Shown here one piece after another: positions 33,154 to 41,993 of a stretch of 60,003 nt of DNA; positions within the stretch are counted from its first letter, which is position 1, and each line of letters opens with the position of its first letter. The translations under genes were made by a program, and so were the position numbers. The notes under the pieces were generated by a model. That model searched no databases. It was not told where the DNA came from and saw nothing but the letters and a program-made list of their open reading frames with translations. The DNA lies in contig DQHW01000004.1 of the NCBI GenBank assembly GCA_003524305.1, forward strand, positions 29,946 to 89,948. Direction: 5' to 3'. Source of the DNA: Anaerolineaceae bacterium (GTDB lineage: Bacteria > Chloroflexota > Anaerolineae > Anaerolineales > Anaerolineaceae).

Positions 33154-34200
33154 ATGGATGATTCTCCGTGGCTGACAAAAAGCCGAAAACAAGATCATAT
33201 TGAAATAAATCTAAAGAAAGATGTTCAATCAACGCTTGAAACGGGTTTTGATCATTATTACTTTTACCATAATCCACTGCCTGAAATAAACCTGCAAGAT
33301 GTTACAACAGAATGCAGTTTTCTTGGCAAATCGCTTCAAGCGCCGATCTTGATTTCTTCCATGACCGGTGGAACTGCCGATGGGTTGAAAATTAACCGGA
33401 ACCTGGCTGAAGCAGCTCAATTACGTGGAATCGCATTGGCACTCGGTTCAGGCAGGGCGGGTCTTGATTCGGCAGAAGCTGCGAAGACTTTCCAATTGAG
33501 AAAATGGGCACCGTCTATTCCCATTTATGCCAACCTGGGCGCGATTCAACTCAATTATGGTTGCGGTGTGGAGGATTGCAAGCGTGTGGTTGAAATGGCT
33601 GAAGCGGATGCTTTGATCCTTCACCTTAATTCTCTGCAAGAAGCATTGCAACCCGAAGGCCAAACCAATTTTTCGGGACTGGTAAAGAAAATCGAAGAAG
33701 TATGCAAAAGTCTTAAAGTTCCTGTTATTGCCAAGGAAGTTGGCTGGGGAATTGATGCCAATACTGCAAAAAGATTAATAGATGCAGGCGTATGTTGTAT
33801 TGATGTCGCCGGTGCCGGCGGAACCTCGTGGTCTGAAGTTGAAAAACATAGAAACGTTTCAGACGATCGAATCCGCATCAGTTCACATTTTCAAAATTGG
33901 GGTTTACCAACAACCGAAGCAGTGAAAGCTGTCTGTGAAGCACTGCCAAAAATCCCAGTAATCGCTTCAGGAGGGCTGCGTAAAGGGCTGGATATTGCCA
34001 AAAGCCTGGCATTAGGCGCATCCATGGGCGGAATGGCCGGCGGATTTTTAAAAGCCGCCTCTCATTCTGAAGGAGCAGTGGTTAAAATGATTGATGAACT
34101 AATCCTGGAGTTGCGCATAGTCATGTTTGCTGTTGGCGCAGATAATTTGGAACAACTGAAACAAATTCCTGTTCATAAGAGAAGTCTTAATGACTGTTGA
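33154..34200 (+). CDS. fni: Isopentenyl-diphosphate delta-isomerase, type 2
   Basis: This flavin-dependent enzyme interconverts isopentenyl and dimethylallyl diphosphate. The 348-residue TIM-barrel protein shows SRKQDHIEINLKKD (usual KxxHI pattern), SSMTGGT, LGSGRAGLD, NLGAIQL, HLNSLQEALQPEGQTNF, KEVGWGID, DVAGAGGTSWSEVE and IASGGLRKGLDIAKSLALGA. The next gene, a prenyl diphosphate synthase, uses both products and overlaps the end by 11 bp. The window does not show which pathway supplies the substrate. Confidence 0.95.
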   Translation: MDDSPWLTKSRKQDHIEINLKKDVQSTLETGFDHYYFYHNPLPEINLQDVTTECSFLGKSLQAPILISSMTGGTADGLKINRNLAEAAQLRGIALALGSGRAGLDSAEAAKTFQLRKWAPSIPIYANLGAIQLNYGCGVEDCKRVVEMAEADALILHLNSLQEALQPEGQTNFSGLVKKIEEVCKSLKVPVIAKEVGWGIDANTAKRLIDAGVCCIDVAGAGGTSWSEVEKHRNVSDDRIRISSHFQNWGLPTTEAVKAVCEALPKIPVIASGGLRKGLDIAKSLALGASMGGMAGGFLKAASHSEGAVVKMIDELILELRIVMFAVGADNLEQLKQIPVHKRSLNDC

Positions 34201-35206
34201 GATCCTTATCTCTGAATTGCAATCCTCCATTGACAAAGAACTGCATAATAGTCTCGATCAATTGTTAAAAGACTATCCCGCAGAATATGTTTCCATGTTG
34301 CATTACCAGTTAGGCTGGGAAGGGGAAAATAGCGGTCTTGAAGCGCAAGGCAAGCGCATTCGTCCGTTGCTGGTTTTGCTGGCTTGTCATGCGTGCGGCG
34401 GTGATTGGCATAAAGCGCTGCCTGCTGCCGCTTCAGTGGAATTGGTGCACAATTTTTCACTCATCCACGATGATATACAAGATCGAAGCGAAACCAGGCG
34501 TGGAAGACAAACCCTGTGGGTCAAATGGGGAGAAGCGCAAGCCATCAATGCTGGAGATGCCATGCTGACCACAGCACAGCTTGCCTTATTCCGTTTGCAG
34601 CCAGAAATAAATCCCATCATCACTAACCAAGCAATAAATTTGCTTCAAGCTGCCTGCTTGAAACTTACCCGTGGTCAATACCTGGATATTGCTTTCGAAA
34701 AACAAAAGGATCTGCCCATGGACCTCTATTGGCAGATGGTTGAAGGAAAAACGGGTGCTTTATTGGCTGCCTGCCTGGGTTTGGGCGCACTAATCAGTCT
34801 GGTTGAAGAATCAAAATGGAAAGCGCTCATGGATTTTGGCAGCAAGATTGGCGCCGCTTTTCAGGTACAGGACGATTGGCTGGGAATTTGGGGTAATGTT
34901 CAATTGACTGGAAAATCCACTATTAGCGACTTAACCTCAAAGAAGAAAACCTATCCGGTACTTTTGGGTATTCAGAATCAAAAAGATTTCCATCGGGCAT
35001 GGAACTCTTTGTCTACGGTTATGGCTGAAGATGCTGTAAGTTTGGCAGAATTGCTTGATCATGAAGGTCATGCGACAAGCACCAGCCAAAAGTATGAACA
35101 ACTCTATGCCGAAAGTTTTGAACTACTTGATTCTTTGAAATTAAATCCAGCGAAAGAAGAACCGCTAAAACAGGCCATCAGGGGATTATTTGGCCGCAAT
35201 AAATAA
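34190..35206 (+). CDS. Polyprenyl diphosphate synthase (GGPP/FPP synthase-like)
   Basis: The enzyme chains isopentenyl diphosphate onto an allylic primer to make C15 or longer prenyl diphosphates for quinones, carotenoids or wall carriers. The 338-residue protein has GKRIRPLLVLLAC, VELVHNFSLIHDDIQD (first aspartate-rich motif, DDxxD) with RRGRQTLW, and FQVQDDWLGIWGN with TGKSTISDL as the second motif. The second motif reads DDWLG, as in actinobacterial idsA-type enzymes. Product length is not predictable. It overlaps the isomerase gene by 11 bp. The stop lies only 4 bp from the stop of convergent folK. Confidence 0.92.
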   Translation: MTVEILISELQSSIDKELHNSLDQLLKDYPAEYVSMLHYQLGWEGENSGLEAQGKRIRPLLVLLACHACGGDWHKALPAAASVELVHNFSLIHDDIQDRSETRRGRQTLWVKWGEAQAINAGDAMLTTAQLALFRLQPEINPIITNQAINLLQAACLKLTRGQYLDIAFEKQKDLPMDLYWQMVEGKTGALLAACLGLGALISLVEESKWKALMDFGSKIGAAFQVQDDWLGIWGNVQLTGKSTISDLTSKKKTYPVLLGIQNQKDFHRAWNSLSTVMAEDAVSLAELLDHEGHATSTSQKYEQLYAESFELLDSLKLNPAKEEPLKQAIRGLFGRNK

Positions 35207-35210
35207 AAAA

Positions 35211-35684
35211 TCAGGCAGGCGGAACCAGGTGTTTTAATTTTTTGGCTGTATTGAGTTTAATCTGTTCTTCGGCCAATTCTAAAAGTGTTTTTTCGGTTTC
35301 AGGGTCAACATAATCCGGTAGTAATTCTGCAAATGGCAGAATCAAATGGGCATACCGGTAAAGGTTGTAATCCAATACTTCACCATTAAAGATGATGATA
35401 TCCAGATCAATGGTTCGGGGGGCGTTTTTGTCTTCCTGTCTTATGCGGCCTAGCTGTTCTTCAATATGACACAGGCATTGCTCTTTTAGTGTGTAGGCGT
35501 CAAGATCCGTTTCAAGCATGACGGCAGTATTCAAGAAATCTGCCGCGTTACTACCGACAGGTTTGGTCTGCCAGGTGTGTGAAACATCGAAAACCAAAAA
35601 ATGCTGCTCCAAATAGGATAGTGCCAGAAGAATATTCTTCTCTGGTTCAATGTTTGAACCCAGCAGCACATAAGCCTCATTCAT
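35211..35684 (-). CDS. folK: 6-hydroxymethyl-7,8-dihydropterin pyrophosphokinase
   Basis: FolK transfers pyrophosphate from ATP to hydroxymethyl-dihydropterin in folate synthesis. The 157-residue protein shows YVLLGSNIEPEKNI, the aromatic/Asn pterin site FLNTAVMLET, and EEQLGRIRQEDKNAPRTIDLDIIIF with the two magnesium-binding Asp. Its gene follows folB by 4 bp and a pteridine-reductase-like gene, forming a folate unit on the minus strand. Confidence 0.95.
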   Translation of the reverse strand: MNEAYVLLGSNIEPEKNILLALSYLEQHFLVFDVSHTWQTKPVGSNAADFLNTAVMLETDLDAYTLKEQCLCHIEEQLGRIRQEDKNAPRTIDLDIIIFNGEVLDYNLYRYAHLILPFAELLPDYVDPETEKTLLELAEEQIKLNTAKKLKHLVPPA

Positions 35685-35688
35685 GGGG

Positions 35689-36039
35689 CTATTGCTCGCG
35701 AATGATTTCTACACCAACTGAGCGAGAGAAACGAACAGCACCTGGTTTTTCTACACGGACCAGAACAGACTTTACTTTTTTATCTTCAAGGCAAAGTTTG
35801 GCAATATCTTCAGCGAGAGCTTCTACGGTGTAACGTTTAATCATTTCAGTGTGGGCAAGCACTTTTTTGGCGATGGTTCGGTAATTCACTGAATCTTCCA
35901 CATTATCCGATATTGCGGCGGCAGTAATATCAGATGAGATTTCAATATTAACGAGAATATCCTGGGGTTGTTCGCGTTCTCGATCAGAAATTCCAATGAC
36001 ACCGCGTATCAAAAGATCTTTGATTAGAATTTTATCCAT
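35689..36039 (-). CDS. folB: Dihydroneopterin aldolase
   Basis: FolB cleaves dihydroneopterin to hydroxymethyl-dihydropterin and glycolaldehyde. The 116-residue protein shows IKDLLIRGVIGISDREREQPQ at the N-terminus, DNVEDSVNYRTIAKKV with the pterin-site residues, and EALAEDIAKLCL with the substrate Glu. The C-terminal VRVEKPGAVRFSRSVGVEI includes the conserved Lys of VEKPGA. It sits 17 bp after the SDR gene and 4 bp before folK. Confidence 0.94.
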   Translation of the reverse strand: MDKILIKDLLIRGVIGISDREREQPQDILVNIEISSDITAAAISDNVEDSVNYRTIAKKVLAHTEMIKRYTVEALAEDIAKLCLEDKKVKSVLVRVEKPGAVRFSRSVGVEIIREQ

Positions 36040-36056
36040 CCAAACTCCCTATCCAA

Positions 36057-36797
36057 CTAAACAAGATGTCGACCGCCATCCAGATGGATGATCTCGCCGG
36101 TTATATACTCTGGTGCTGATAACAGCCAGACGATCAAATCTTCCAACTCATCCAGTTTGGACCAACGCTGCATGGGTACATTCTTGATCAAGGCTGGTGA
36201 AAAATCCTCATCCCCTGGAGGCAAAATGGCTCCAAGAGCAATACCGTTGACGATTATACCGGGCGCCAAAGCAAGCGCCATGGAACTGGTCATGGCGGCA
36301 AGAGCAGATTTACTTATGGTGTATGGAAAATGATCCTTGCCGGGACGCAACGCGCGCCAGTCGAGCATATTGATGATCCTGCCCGGCTGCTGACCACTGT
36401 ACAGTGCAGCAAAGGACTGGCTGAGGAGAAACGGCGCTGTCAGGTTGATCTGAAGATGATCTGTCCATTCTTGAAGTGAGGTGTGCATAAGGTCAACAGA
36501 TTTAAATATGGCGGCATTATTGATCAAAGCGCTTATGTTTGCAAATGAAAAAGCGGATTGGATGAGTTTTTGGGTTTGGTTAAGGTCAGTGAGATCAGCT
36601 TCAAGTACCCAGGCTTTTCTCCCCAGACTGCGAATTTGATCAGCCACGTCTCCTGCATCTTCAACAGAGTGTGCGTGATGCACAATTACATCTGCTCCGC
36701 TGCGGGCAGCAGCCAACGCCATCACTTTACCGAGGCGTCTTGCTCCGCCTGTAATCATGATGGTCTGATTTGATAATGGCAAGTTCGTTTCGCTCAT
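36057..36797 (-). CDS. SDR of the pteridine reductase/FolM type
   Basis: The 246-residue SDR has three marks of pteridine reductases. The dinucleotide loop reads TGGARRLGK (TGxxxRxG, not TGxxxGxG). The catalytic Ser is replaced by Asp in NMLDWRA, as in PTR1 and FolM. The Tyr and Lys stand in YTISKSAL. Such enzymes reduce dihydropterins to tetrahydro forms (dihydromonapterin, dihydrofolate) with NADPH. Being first in an operon with folB and folK supports this. Start ATG 36797 (MSETNLPLS) gives a normal leader; a frame to 36875 would cover upstream promoter sequence. The true substrate is not known. Confidence 0.85.
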   Translation of the reverse strand: MSETNLPLSNQTIMITGGARRLGKVMALAAARSGADVIVHHAHSVEDAGDVADQIRSLGRKAWVLEADLTDLNQTQKLIQSAFSFANISALINNAAIFKSVDLMHTSLQEWTDHLQINLTAPFLLSQSFAALYSGQQPGRIINMLDWRALRPGKDHFPYTISKSALAAMTSSMALALAPGIIVNGIALGAILPPGDEDFSPALIKNVPMQRWSKLDELEDLIVWLLSAPEYITGEIIHLDGGRHLV

Positions 36798-36868
36798 AAC
36801 AGGTATAGTATGGGGGATATTTAAGTACCTGTCAATATAAAACTTGTAAATTGTAATCATTTTATTAC

Positions 36869-36897
36869 TTGACAAATCGGATAGAAATGGCTATATT
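36869..36897 (+). promoter_or_regulatory. Promoter of the copper module
   Basis: Perfect TTGACA (36869-36874), 17 bp, TATATT (36892-36897). The start of transcription would fall at about 36904, inside the candidate operator. Confidence 0.75.
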
Positions 36898-36902
36898 TAA
36901 AT

Positions 36903-36927
36903 TACCCACCCCCTATGGGAGGGGGTA
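36903..36927 (+). promoter_or_regulatory. Candidate CsoR operator overlapping the transcription start
   Basis: TACCC-A-CCCCC, TAT, then GGGAGGGGGTA: a G/C-tract inverted repeat of the type bound by CsoR-family repressors (TACCC...GGGTA). It lies 9 bp before the repressor's ATG, so the repressor probably controls its own operon. Confidence 0.65.
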
Positions 36928-36936
36928 AGGAGACTC

Positions 36937-37206
36937 ATGAAGCATGAATCAAGCGTACTAAGATTAAAAACGATTGAAGGACACATTAAAGGTGTTACCC
37001 GCATGGTTGAAAACGGCGAGTATTGCATTGATGTGATCCGCCAAATTCAAGCTGTACAGGCAGCGCTAAACAAGGTAACCACCCAAATCCTTGATGAACA
37101 CTTGAATTCCTGCGTCATTACTGCCATCCGCGGTGATGATCCCCAGGAAAGAGAACGTGTTCTAAAAGAAATAGGTGAAATCTATGAACATGCCGGCAAA
37201 TTATGA
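36937..37206 (+). CDS. csoR: CsoR-family copper-sensing transcriptional repressor
   Basis: Small all-helical DNA-binding repressor of 89 residues. The copper site is complete: C30 in GEYCIDVIRQI, H55 and C59 in DEHLNSC, the C-H-C triad that binds Cu(I) and releases the operator. RLKTIEGHIKGVTRMVE is the N-terminal family signature. FrmR- and NcrA-type relatives have other ligand sets, so copper is the best reading, and the neighbours (CopZ-like, CopA) agree. GGTAAGGAG precedes the ATG. First gene of a three-gene operon. Confidence 0.92.
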   Translation: MKHESSVLRLKTIEGHIKGVTRMVENGEYCIDVIRQIQAVQAALNKVTTQILDEHLNSCVITAIRGDDPQERERVLKEIGEIYEHAGKL

Positions 37207-37219
37207 CCAGGAGATTAAA

Positions 37220-37426
37220 ATGTCAACCGTAAAATATTCTGTACCGTCCATTAGCTGCAATCACTGCGTTCATACAATCCAAAACGAATTGAGTGAACTT
37301 GAAGGTGTAAAAACTGTATCTGCAGATGCCGCCACCAAAGAAGTGGTCGTGGATTACGATTCTCCCGCCACCTCTGAAGCCATCGAATCTTTATTGGCTG
37401 AAATCAATTATCCGGTAAAGAAATAG
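37220..37426 (+). CDS. copZ: Copper chaperone, CopZ-like heavy-metal-associated domain
   Basis: The 68-residue protein is a single HMA domain with the metal site C13-N-H-C16 in SISCNHCVHTI, and the fold ends VVVDYDSPATSEAIESLLAE. It should carry Cu(I) to the P-type ATPase coded next. ATG 37220 follows CAGGAG; the start at 37175 in the same frame overlaps csoR. Cytoplasmic, no signal peptide. Confidence 0.92.
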   Translation: MSTVKYSVPSISCNHCVHTIQNELSELEGVKTVSADAATKEVVVDYDSPATSEAIESLLAEINYPVKK

Positions 37427-37447
37427 ACTTCTTTCAAGAAAGTCAAA

Positions 37448-39874
37448 ATGACTGAAATCAAGCAAGTGATCCTGCCGATCACCGGCATGACTTGTGCCAA
37501 CTGTGTTGCCACAGTGGAGCGCAGCTTAAAAAAAGATAAAGCAGTTCAATCTGCTATGGTTAATCTTTCGAGTGAACGGGCAACCATTGAATTTAATCCT
37601 GTTGATACAGATCTGCCGCAATTAATCGGACGCATCCAACGCGCAGGTTATGGTATCGCCTCAGGTGAACTCGATATCTGGATCAAAGGGCTCAGTGACA
37701 GCAACGACGCCCACAGGCTTGAAAAGAAGATGCTTTCTTTGGAGGGTATTCTTGAAACTCAGGTAAATCTTTCATCTGAACATGCCCGCATCAAGTTCAT
37801 CCCTACTGTGGTTAGTGCTGCAGAGATCCGCACTGGTATAAAAAACGCTGGATTTGAAATGGTGGATACCGGAACTGATGCCAGGGATGTAGAAGGGCAA
37901 GCTCGTGAGGCCGAGATCAATTATCAGAAAAAATTATTGATCGTCGGCATAATATTCTCGGTTCCACTGCTTTTCCTCTCAATGGGTGGCGATTTTGGTC
38001 TGCTGCCAAAAGAGATGACGCATATGCTTTGGTTCCGTCTGATGCTGATGGGTCTGGCAATTCCAGTCCAGTTTTATGTCGGCTGGCAGTATTATGTCGG
38101 GGCTTTCAAAGCGCTGCGTAACGGTTCAGCCAACATGGATGTATTAGTGGCATTAGGTTCTTCCACGGCTTTTCTGTATTCCGTCCCGGTGGCGTTTGGC
38201 TTACTCAGCGGGCACGCCTATTTTGAAACGGCTGCCATAATCATTACCCTGATCAAACTGGGTAAATATCTTGAAGCAAAAGCCAAAGGTAGAACCTCTG
38301 AAGCCATCAAGAAACTGATGAGTTTGCAGGCGAATACTGCACGGGTCATCCGCGGCGGCGTTGAGATGGATATTCCCATTGATGATGTCGTACTCGATGA
38401 TGTGCTCCTGGTCCGTCCGGGTGAAAAAGTACCGGTGGACGGGATTGTATTGGAAGGTCATTCTTCTGTGGATGAGTCCATGTTAACCGGTGAATCCATG
38501 CCGGTTGAAAAAAGCGCGGATTCTCAAGTAATTGGCGCGACACTCAACAAAACCGGATCATTCAAGTTTAAAGCCACAAGAATTGGGCGAGATACGGCAC
38601 TGGCACAAATCATCAAGCTGGTTGAGGATGCCCAAGGCAGCAAAGCGCCCATCCAGAAACTGGCTGATCAAGTATCGGCTATTTTTGTACCGGTGGTCAT
38701 CGGACTGGCTTTGATCACTTTTCTGGGTTGGCTTTTCTTCGGTCCAGCCTTGCCTGCAAATTCGGATATCTCGAACTTTACCCGGGCGCTCATCAATATG
38801 GTGGCAGTGTTGGTCATCGCTTGTCCGTGCGCAATGGGGTTGGCAACACCTACAGCCATCATGGTTGGCACAGGGCGCGGTGCTGCCCAGGGTGTTTTGA
38901 TTAAGTCATCAGAAGCGCTCGAACGGGCAGGTTCAGTCAAAATGGTCGTTTTGGATAAAACCGGCACCATTACCCGCGGCAGACCTGAAGTAACCGATAT
39001 CCTCGCTTTGGGTGTGGTCAATGCGGCAGAATTGCTTGAATTGGCCGCCAGTCTTGAAAAATTTAGTGAGCATCCCTTGGGTGAAGCCATTGTTGCAGAA
39101 GCCGGGAACAAAAATTTGCAGCTCACTGAACCCGAAAGTTTTCAATCCGAAACAGGTTTGGGTGTCATCGGACAAGTAAAAAAACAAAAAGTAATTGTTG
39201 GAAACATGAAATTGATGCTGCAAGAGAGGATTGATCTGGATGTGCACCAGGTCACTATTGAAAAACTACAGCAGGAAGGCAAGACCGTCATGCTGGTCGC
39301 GGTGGATGGACATTTGGCCGGGTTGATTGCAGTTGCAGATCAGGTTAAGGATGGCTCAAAAGAAGCCATCCAGAACCTGCACGACCTGGGATTAAAAGTT
39401 GCCATGATCACTGGTGACAATCAACAAACTGCACAAGCAGTTGCCCGGCAAGTAGGCGTGGATACCATCCTCGCAGAAGTCATGCCTGGTGAAAAAGCAG
39501 CAGAAGTAAAGAAACTGCAAGAAACCGGCATTAAGGTTGCCATGGTCGGCGATGGCATCAACGACGCGCCTGCTTTGACCCAAGCCGATGTAGGCATTGC
39601 CATTGGCACCGGCACGGATATTGCCATGGCTTCGGCTCAGGTTGTATTAATAAGCGGAGATCTACGCGGTGTGGTGAAAGCCATCACACTATCTCGAAAA
39701 ACGCTGACAACCATCAAACAAAACTTGTTTTGGGCTTTTTTCTACAACGTGGTTTTGATACCAGTTGCAGCTTTTGGTTTGCTAATACCGATGCTGGCTG
39801 CGGGGGCGATGGCATTCAGCAGTATCTTTGTGGTGACCAATAGTTTGAGACTTAATCGCAAAAAATTGGAATAA
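37448..39874 (+). CDS. copA: Copper-exporting P1B-type ATPase CopA with one degenerate HMA domain
   Basis: The 808-residue pump exports Cu(I) across the membrane. The first HMA domain has C16 and C19 in GMTCANCVATVE; the second (about 77-140) keeps the fold pattern but has GLSDSND in place of the CxxC. The P-type core is intact: eight membrane helices, TGES in MLTGESMPV, the transport CPC in IACPCAMGLATPTA, phosphorylation Asp in LDKTGTITRG, HP in SEHPLGEAI, and GDGINDAPAL. The final helices carry FYNVVLIPVAAFG and the MAFSSIFVVTNSLRL signature of Cu(I) pumps. Confidence 0.95.
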   Translation: MTEIKQVILPITGMTCANCVATVERSLKKDKAVQSAMVNLSSERATIEFNPVDTDLPQLIGRIQRAGYGIASGELDIWIKGLSDSNDAHRLEKKMLSLEGILETQVNLSSEHARIKFIPTVVSAAEIRTGIKNAGFEMVDTGTDARDVEGQAREAEINYQKKLLIVGIIFSVPLLFLSMGGDFGLLPKEMTHMLWFRLMLMGLAIPVQFYVGWQYYVGAFKALRNGSANMDVLVALGSSTAFLYSVPVAFGLLSGHAYFETAAIIITLIKLGKYLEAKAKGRTSEAIKKLMSLQANTARVIRGGVEMDIPIDDVVLDDVLLVRPGEKVPVDGIVLEGHSSVDESMLTGESMPVEKSADSQVIGATLNKTGSFKFKATRIGRDTALAQIIKLVEDAQGSKAPIQKLADQVSAIFVPVVIGLALITFLGWLFFGPALPANSDISNFTRALINMVAVLVIACPCAMGLATPTAIMVGTGRGAAQGVLIKSSEALERAGSVKMVVLDKTGTITRGRPEVTDILALGVVNAAELLELAASLEKFSEHPLGEAIVAEAGNKNLQLTEPESFQSETGLGVIGQVKKQKVIVGNMKLMLQERIDLDVHQVTIEKLQQEGKTVMLVAVDGHLAGLIAVADQVKDGSKEAIQNLHDLGLKVAMITGDNQQTAQAVARQVGVDTILAEVMPGEKAAEVKKLQETGIKVAMVGDGINDAPALTQADVGIAIGTGTDIAMASAQVVLISGDLRGVVKAITLSRKTLTTIKQNLFWAFFYNVVLIPVAAFGLLIPMLAAGAMAFSSIFVVTNSLRLNRKKLE

Positions 39875-39891
39875 AAAATTGTTTTTTCATT

Positions 39892-39929
39892 AAAAATGGA
39901 TTGTCTAGACAAAATAGGCAATCCTTTTT
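39892..39929 (+). terminator. Terminator after copA
   Basis: Stem GGATTGTCTA/TAGGCAATCC (one mismatch) flanked by AAAAAT and TTTTTC, with the T-run after the right arm. It ends the copper operon. Confidence 0.75.
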
Positions 39930-39982
39930 CTTATTTATCAAGTTGCAGGTGGTAAAATTACGAATATTTTACGGAGGACAGG

Positions 39983-41992
39983 ATGAACGAAGATTTTCAA
40001 AATAAAGCCATTAATACACTCAGATTTTTATCCGCGGATGGTGTTCAGCAAGCCAATTCAGGCCATCCCGGGCTGCCCATGGGTGCTGCCGCAATCGCAT
40101 TTACGATTTGGACAAAGCATTTAAGGTTCGACCCGCAAAACCCTGATTGGGCAGACCGCGATCGTTTCATCCTTTCCGGTGGACACGGCTCCATGCTGCT
40201 TTACAGTTTGCTTCATGTTACAGGCTTCAAAGTGACTTTGGATGATCTCAAACACTTCCGTCAGTGGGGTTCCATTACACCGGGGCATCCCGAATACGGT
40301 TTTACCCCAGGTGTCGATACCACCACCGGTCCGTTGGGGCAGGGTCTATCCAACGGTGTAGGCATGGCTATAGCAGAAGCTCATCTGGCTGCCGAATTCA
40401 ATAAACCAGGGCACAGAATCGTTGATCATTATGTTTATGGAATTGTTACTGATGGCGACTTGCAAGAAGGTGTAGCCAGTGAAGCTGCTTCTTTGGCGGC
40501 GCACCTTAAATTAGGAAAAATCATTTATTGCTATGATGACAACCATATTTCTATCGACGGACCGACATCATTGTCTTTCTCTGAAGATCGAGGCAAACGC
40601 TTTGAAGCATATGGCTGGCATGTTTCGTATGTCGCCGATGGAAATGATGTTGAAGAGATTGATAATGCCATCAAAGCCGCAAAAATGGATCCGCGGCCAT
40701 CGTTGATCGTTTGCCGCACCCATATCGGATTCGGCATGCCTAACCGCCAGGATACTGCAAAAGCACACGGCGAAGCACCCGGGGATGAAGAACTGAATGC
40801 CGCCAAGCGTAACCTGGGTTGGCCAGAGGAACCGCGTTTCTTGGTGCCTGATGATGTTAAAGTCTTCTACCTCAAGGTAGGAGAAAAAGGTAAAGCCAGT
40901 AAGCGAGATTGGGACGCCGCCTTGGAACAATATACCAAAGCATTCCCCATGGAAGGTTTGGAATTTACCCGCCGCATGAACGGTCAACTGCCTGCTGGTT
41001 GGGAATCAGTCTTACCAGAATTCCCGGCTGACGGCAAAGGGATGGCTTCTCGTGTTGCATCTGGGCAAACTTTGAATGCCCTGGCATCCGTGCTGCCTGA
41101 ACTCATGGGAGGTTCTGCAGATTTGACACCTTCCAACAATACCTGGCTCAAAGAATCCACAGCTTTCCAGTCGGATAATCCAATCGGGCGTTATATGCAC
41201 TTCGGGGTACGTGAACACGGCATGGGAGCAGTCGTGAACGGCATCGCCTATCATAAAGGTTTGATTCCTTTTGGAGCAACCTTTTTAGTCTTTACCGATT
41301 ACATGCGCGGTGCCATCCGCGTAGGCGCGTTCACTCACCTTCACACAATCTGGGTTATGACTCACGACAGCATCGGTCTTGGTGAAGACGGCCCAACACA
41401 CCAACCGGTTGAACACCTGGCTGCCTTACGCGCCATCCCGAACCTGACAGTTCTCCGACCTGCGGACGCTAATGAAACAGCCCAAGCCTGGCGGTCTGCA
41501 GTTGAGAATACCCACGGACCCACATTGCTGGCATTATCCCGTCAAAACTTGCCTACCATGGATCGCAGCCAAATGACTTCAGCCAGCGGCACCTTGAAAG
41601 GCGCCTATGTTCTGACCGATCTTGGTAAGGGCAAACCGGAAATTATTTTAATGGCATCAGGTTCAGAGGTTGATTTGATCGTCAAAGCTGGTCAGCAACT
41701 AGCCGATGCAGGACATTCAGTTAGACTTGTTTCCTTCCCCAGTTGGGAATTATTTGATAAAACCGACCAATCCTACAAAGACAGTGTCTTGATCCCTGGT
41801 GTAAAGCTGCGGTTGGTTGTGGAGTGCGGTATAGCCCAGGGTTGGGAGAAATATGCCGGGTCAGAAGGCAAGATCATTGCGATGACCGGTTATGGCGCTT
41901 CTGCACCGGGTCCGATTTTGATGGAGAAATTTGGTTTCACCGTGAAGAACGTGGTTGAAGTTGCTGAATCACTTTTGAACGTGGAGAAGTAA
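39983..41992 (+). CDS. tkt: Transketolase
   Basis: The thiamine-diphosphate enzyme moves two-carbon units between sugar phosphates. The 669-residue length is normal. Motifs: SGHPGLPMGAAAIAF, GHGSMLLYSLLH, TGPLGQGLSNGVGMA, TDGDLQEGVASEA (ThDP-binding GDG), and THDSIGLGEDGPTHQPVEHL with the catalytic His. ACGGAGG precedes the ATG. Followed 1 bp later by rpiB, then the fused transaldolase-isomerase: most of the non-oxidative pentose phosphate pathway in one operon. Confidence 0.95.
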   Translation: MNEDFQNKAINTLRFLSADGVQQANSGHPGLPMGAAAIAFTIWTKHLRFDPQNPDWADRDRFILSGGHGSMLLYSLLHVTGFKVTLDDLKHFRQWGSITPGHPEYGFTPGVDTTTGPLGQGLSNGVGMAIAEAHLAAEFNKPGHRIVDHYVYGIVTDGDLQEGVASEAASLAAHLKLGKIIYCYDDNHISIDGPTSLSFSEDRGKRFEAYGWHVSYVADGNDVEEIDNAIKAAKMDPRPSLIVCRTHIGFGMPNRQDTAKAHGEAPGDEELNAAKRNLGWPEEPRFLVPDDVKVFYLKVGEKGKASKRDWDAALEQYTKAFPMEGLEFTRRMNGQLPAGWESVLPEFPADGKGMASRVASGQTLNALASVLPELMGGSADLTPSNNTWLKESTAFQSDNPIGRYMHFGVREHGMGAVVNGIAYHKGLIPFGATFLVFTDYMRGAIRVGAFTHLHTIWVMTHDSIGLGEDGPTHQPVEHLAALRAIPNLTVLRPADANETAQAWRSAVENTHGPTLLALSRQNLPTMDRSQMTSASGTLKGAYVLTDLGKGKPEIILMASGSEVDLIVKAGQQLADAGHSVRLVSFPSWELFDKTDQSYKDSVLIPGVKLRLVVECGIAQGWEKYAGSEGKIIAMTGYGASAPGPILMEKFGFTVKNVVEVAESLLNVEK

Positions 41993-41993
41993 A

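Noticed and set aside
34190..35206. Broken second aspartate motif in the prenyl synthase (DDWLG)
   Set aside because: Actinobacterial GGPP-type synthases have the same DDxLG form with activity, so this is a subfamily trait.
35207..35210. Missing terminator between convergent prenyl synthase and folK genes
   Set aside because: The stops are only 4 bp apart, but close convergent ends are common in compact genomes; not remarkable alone.
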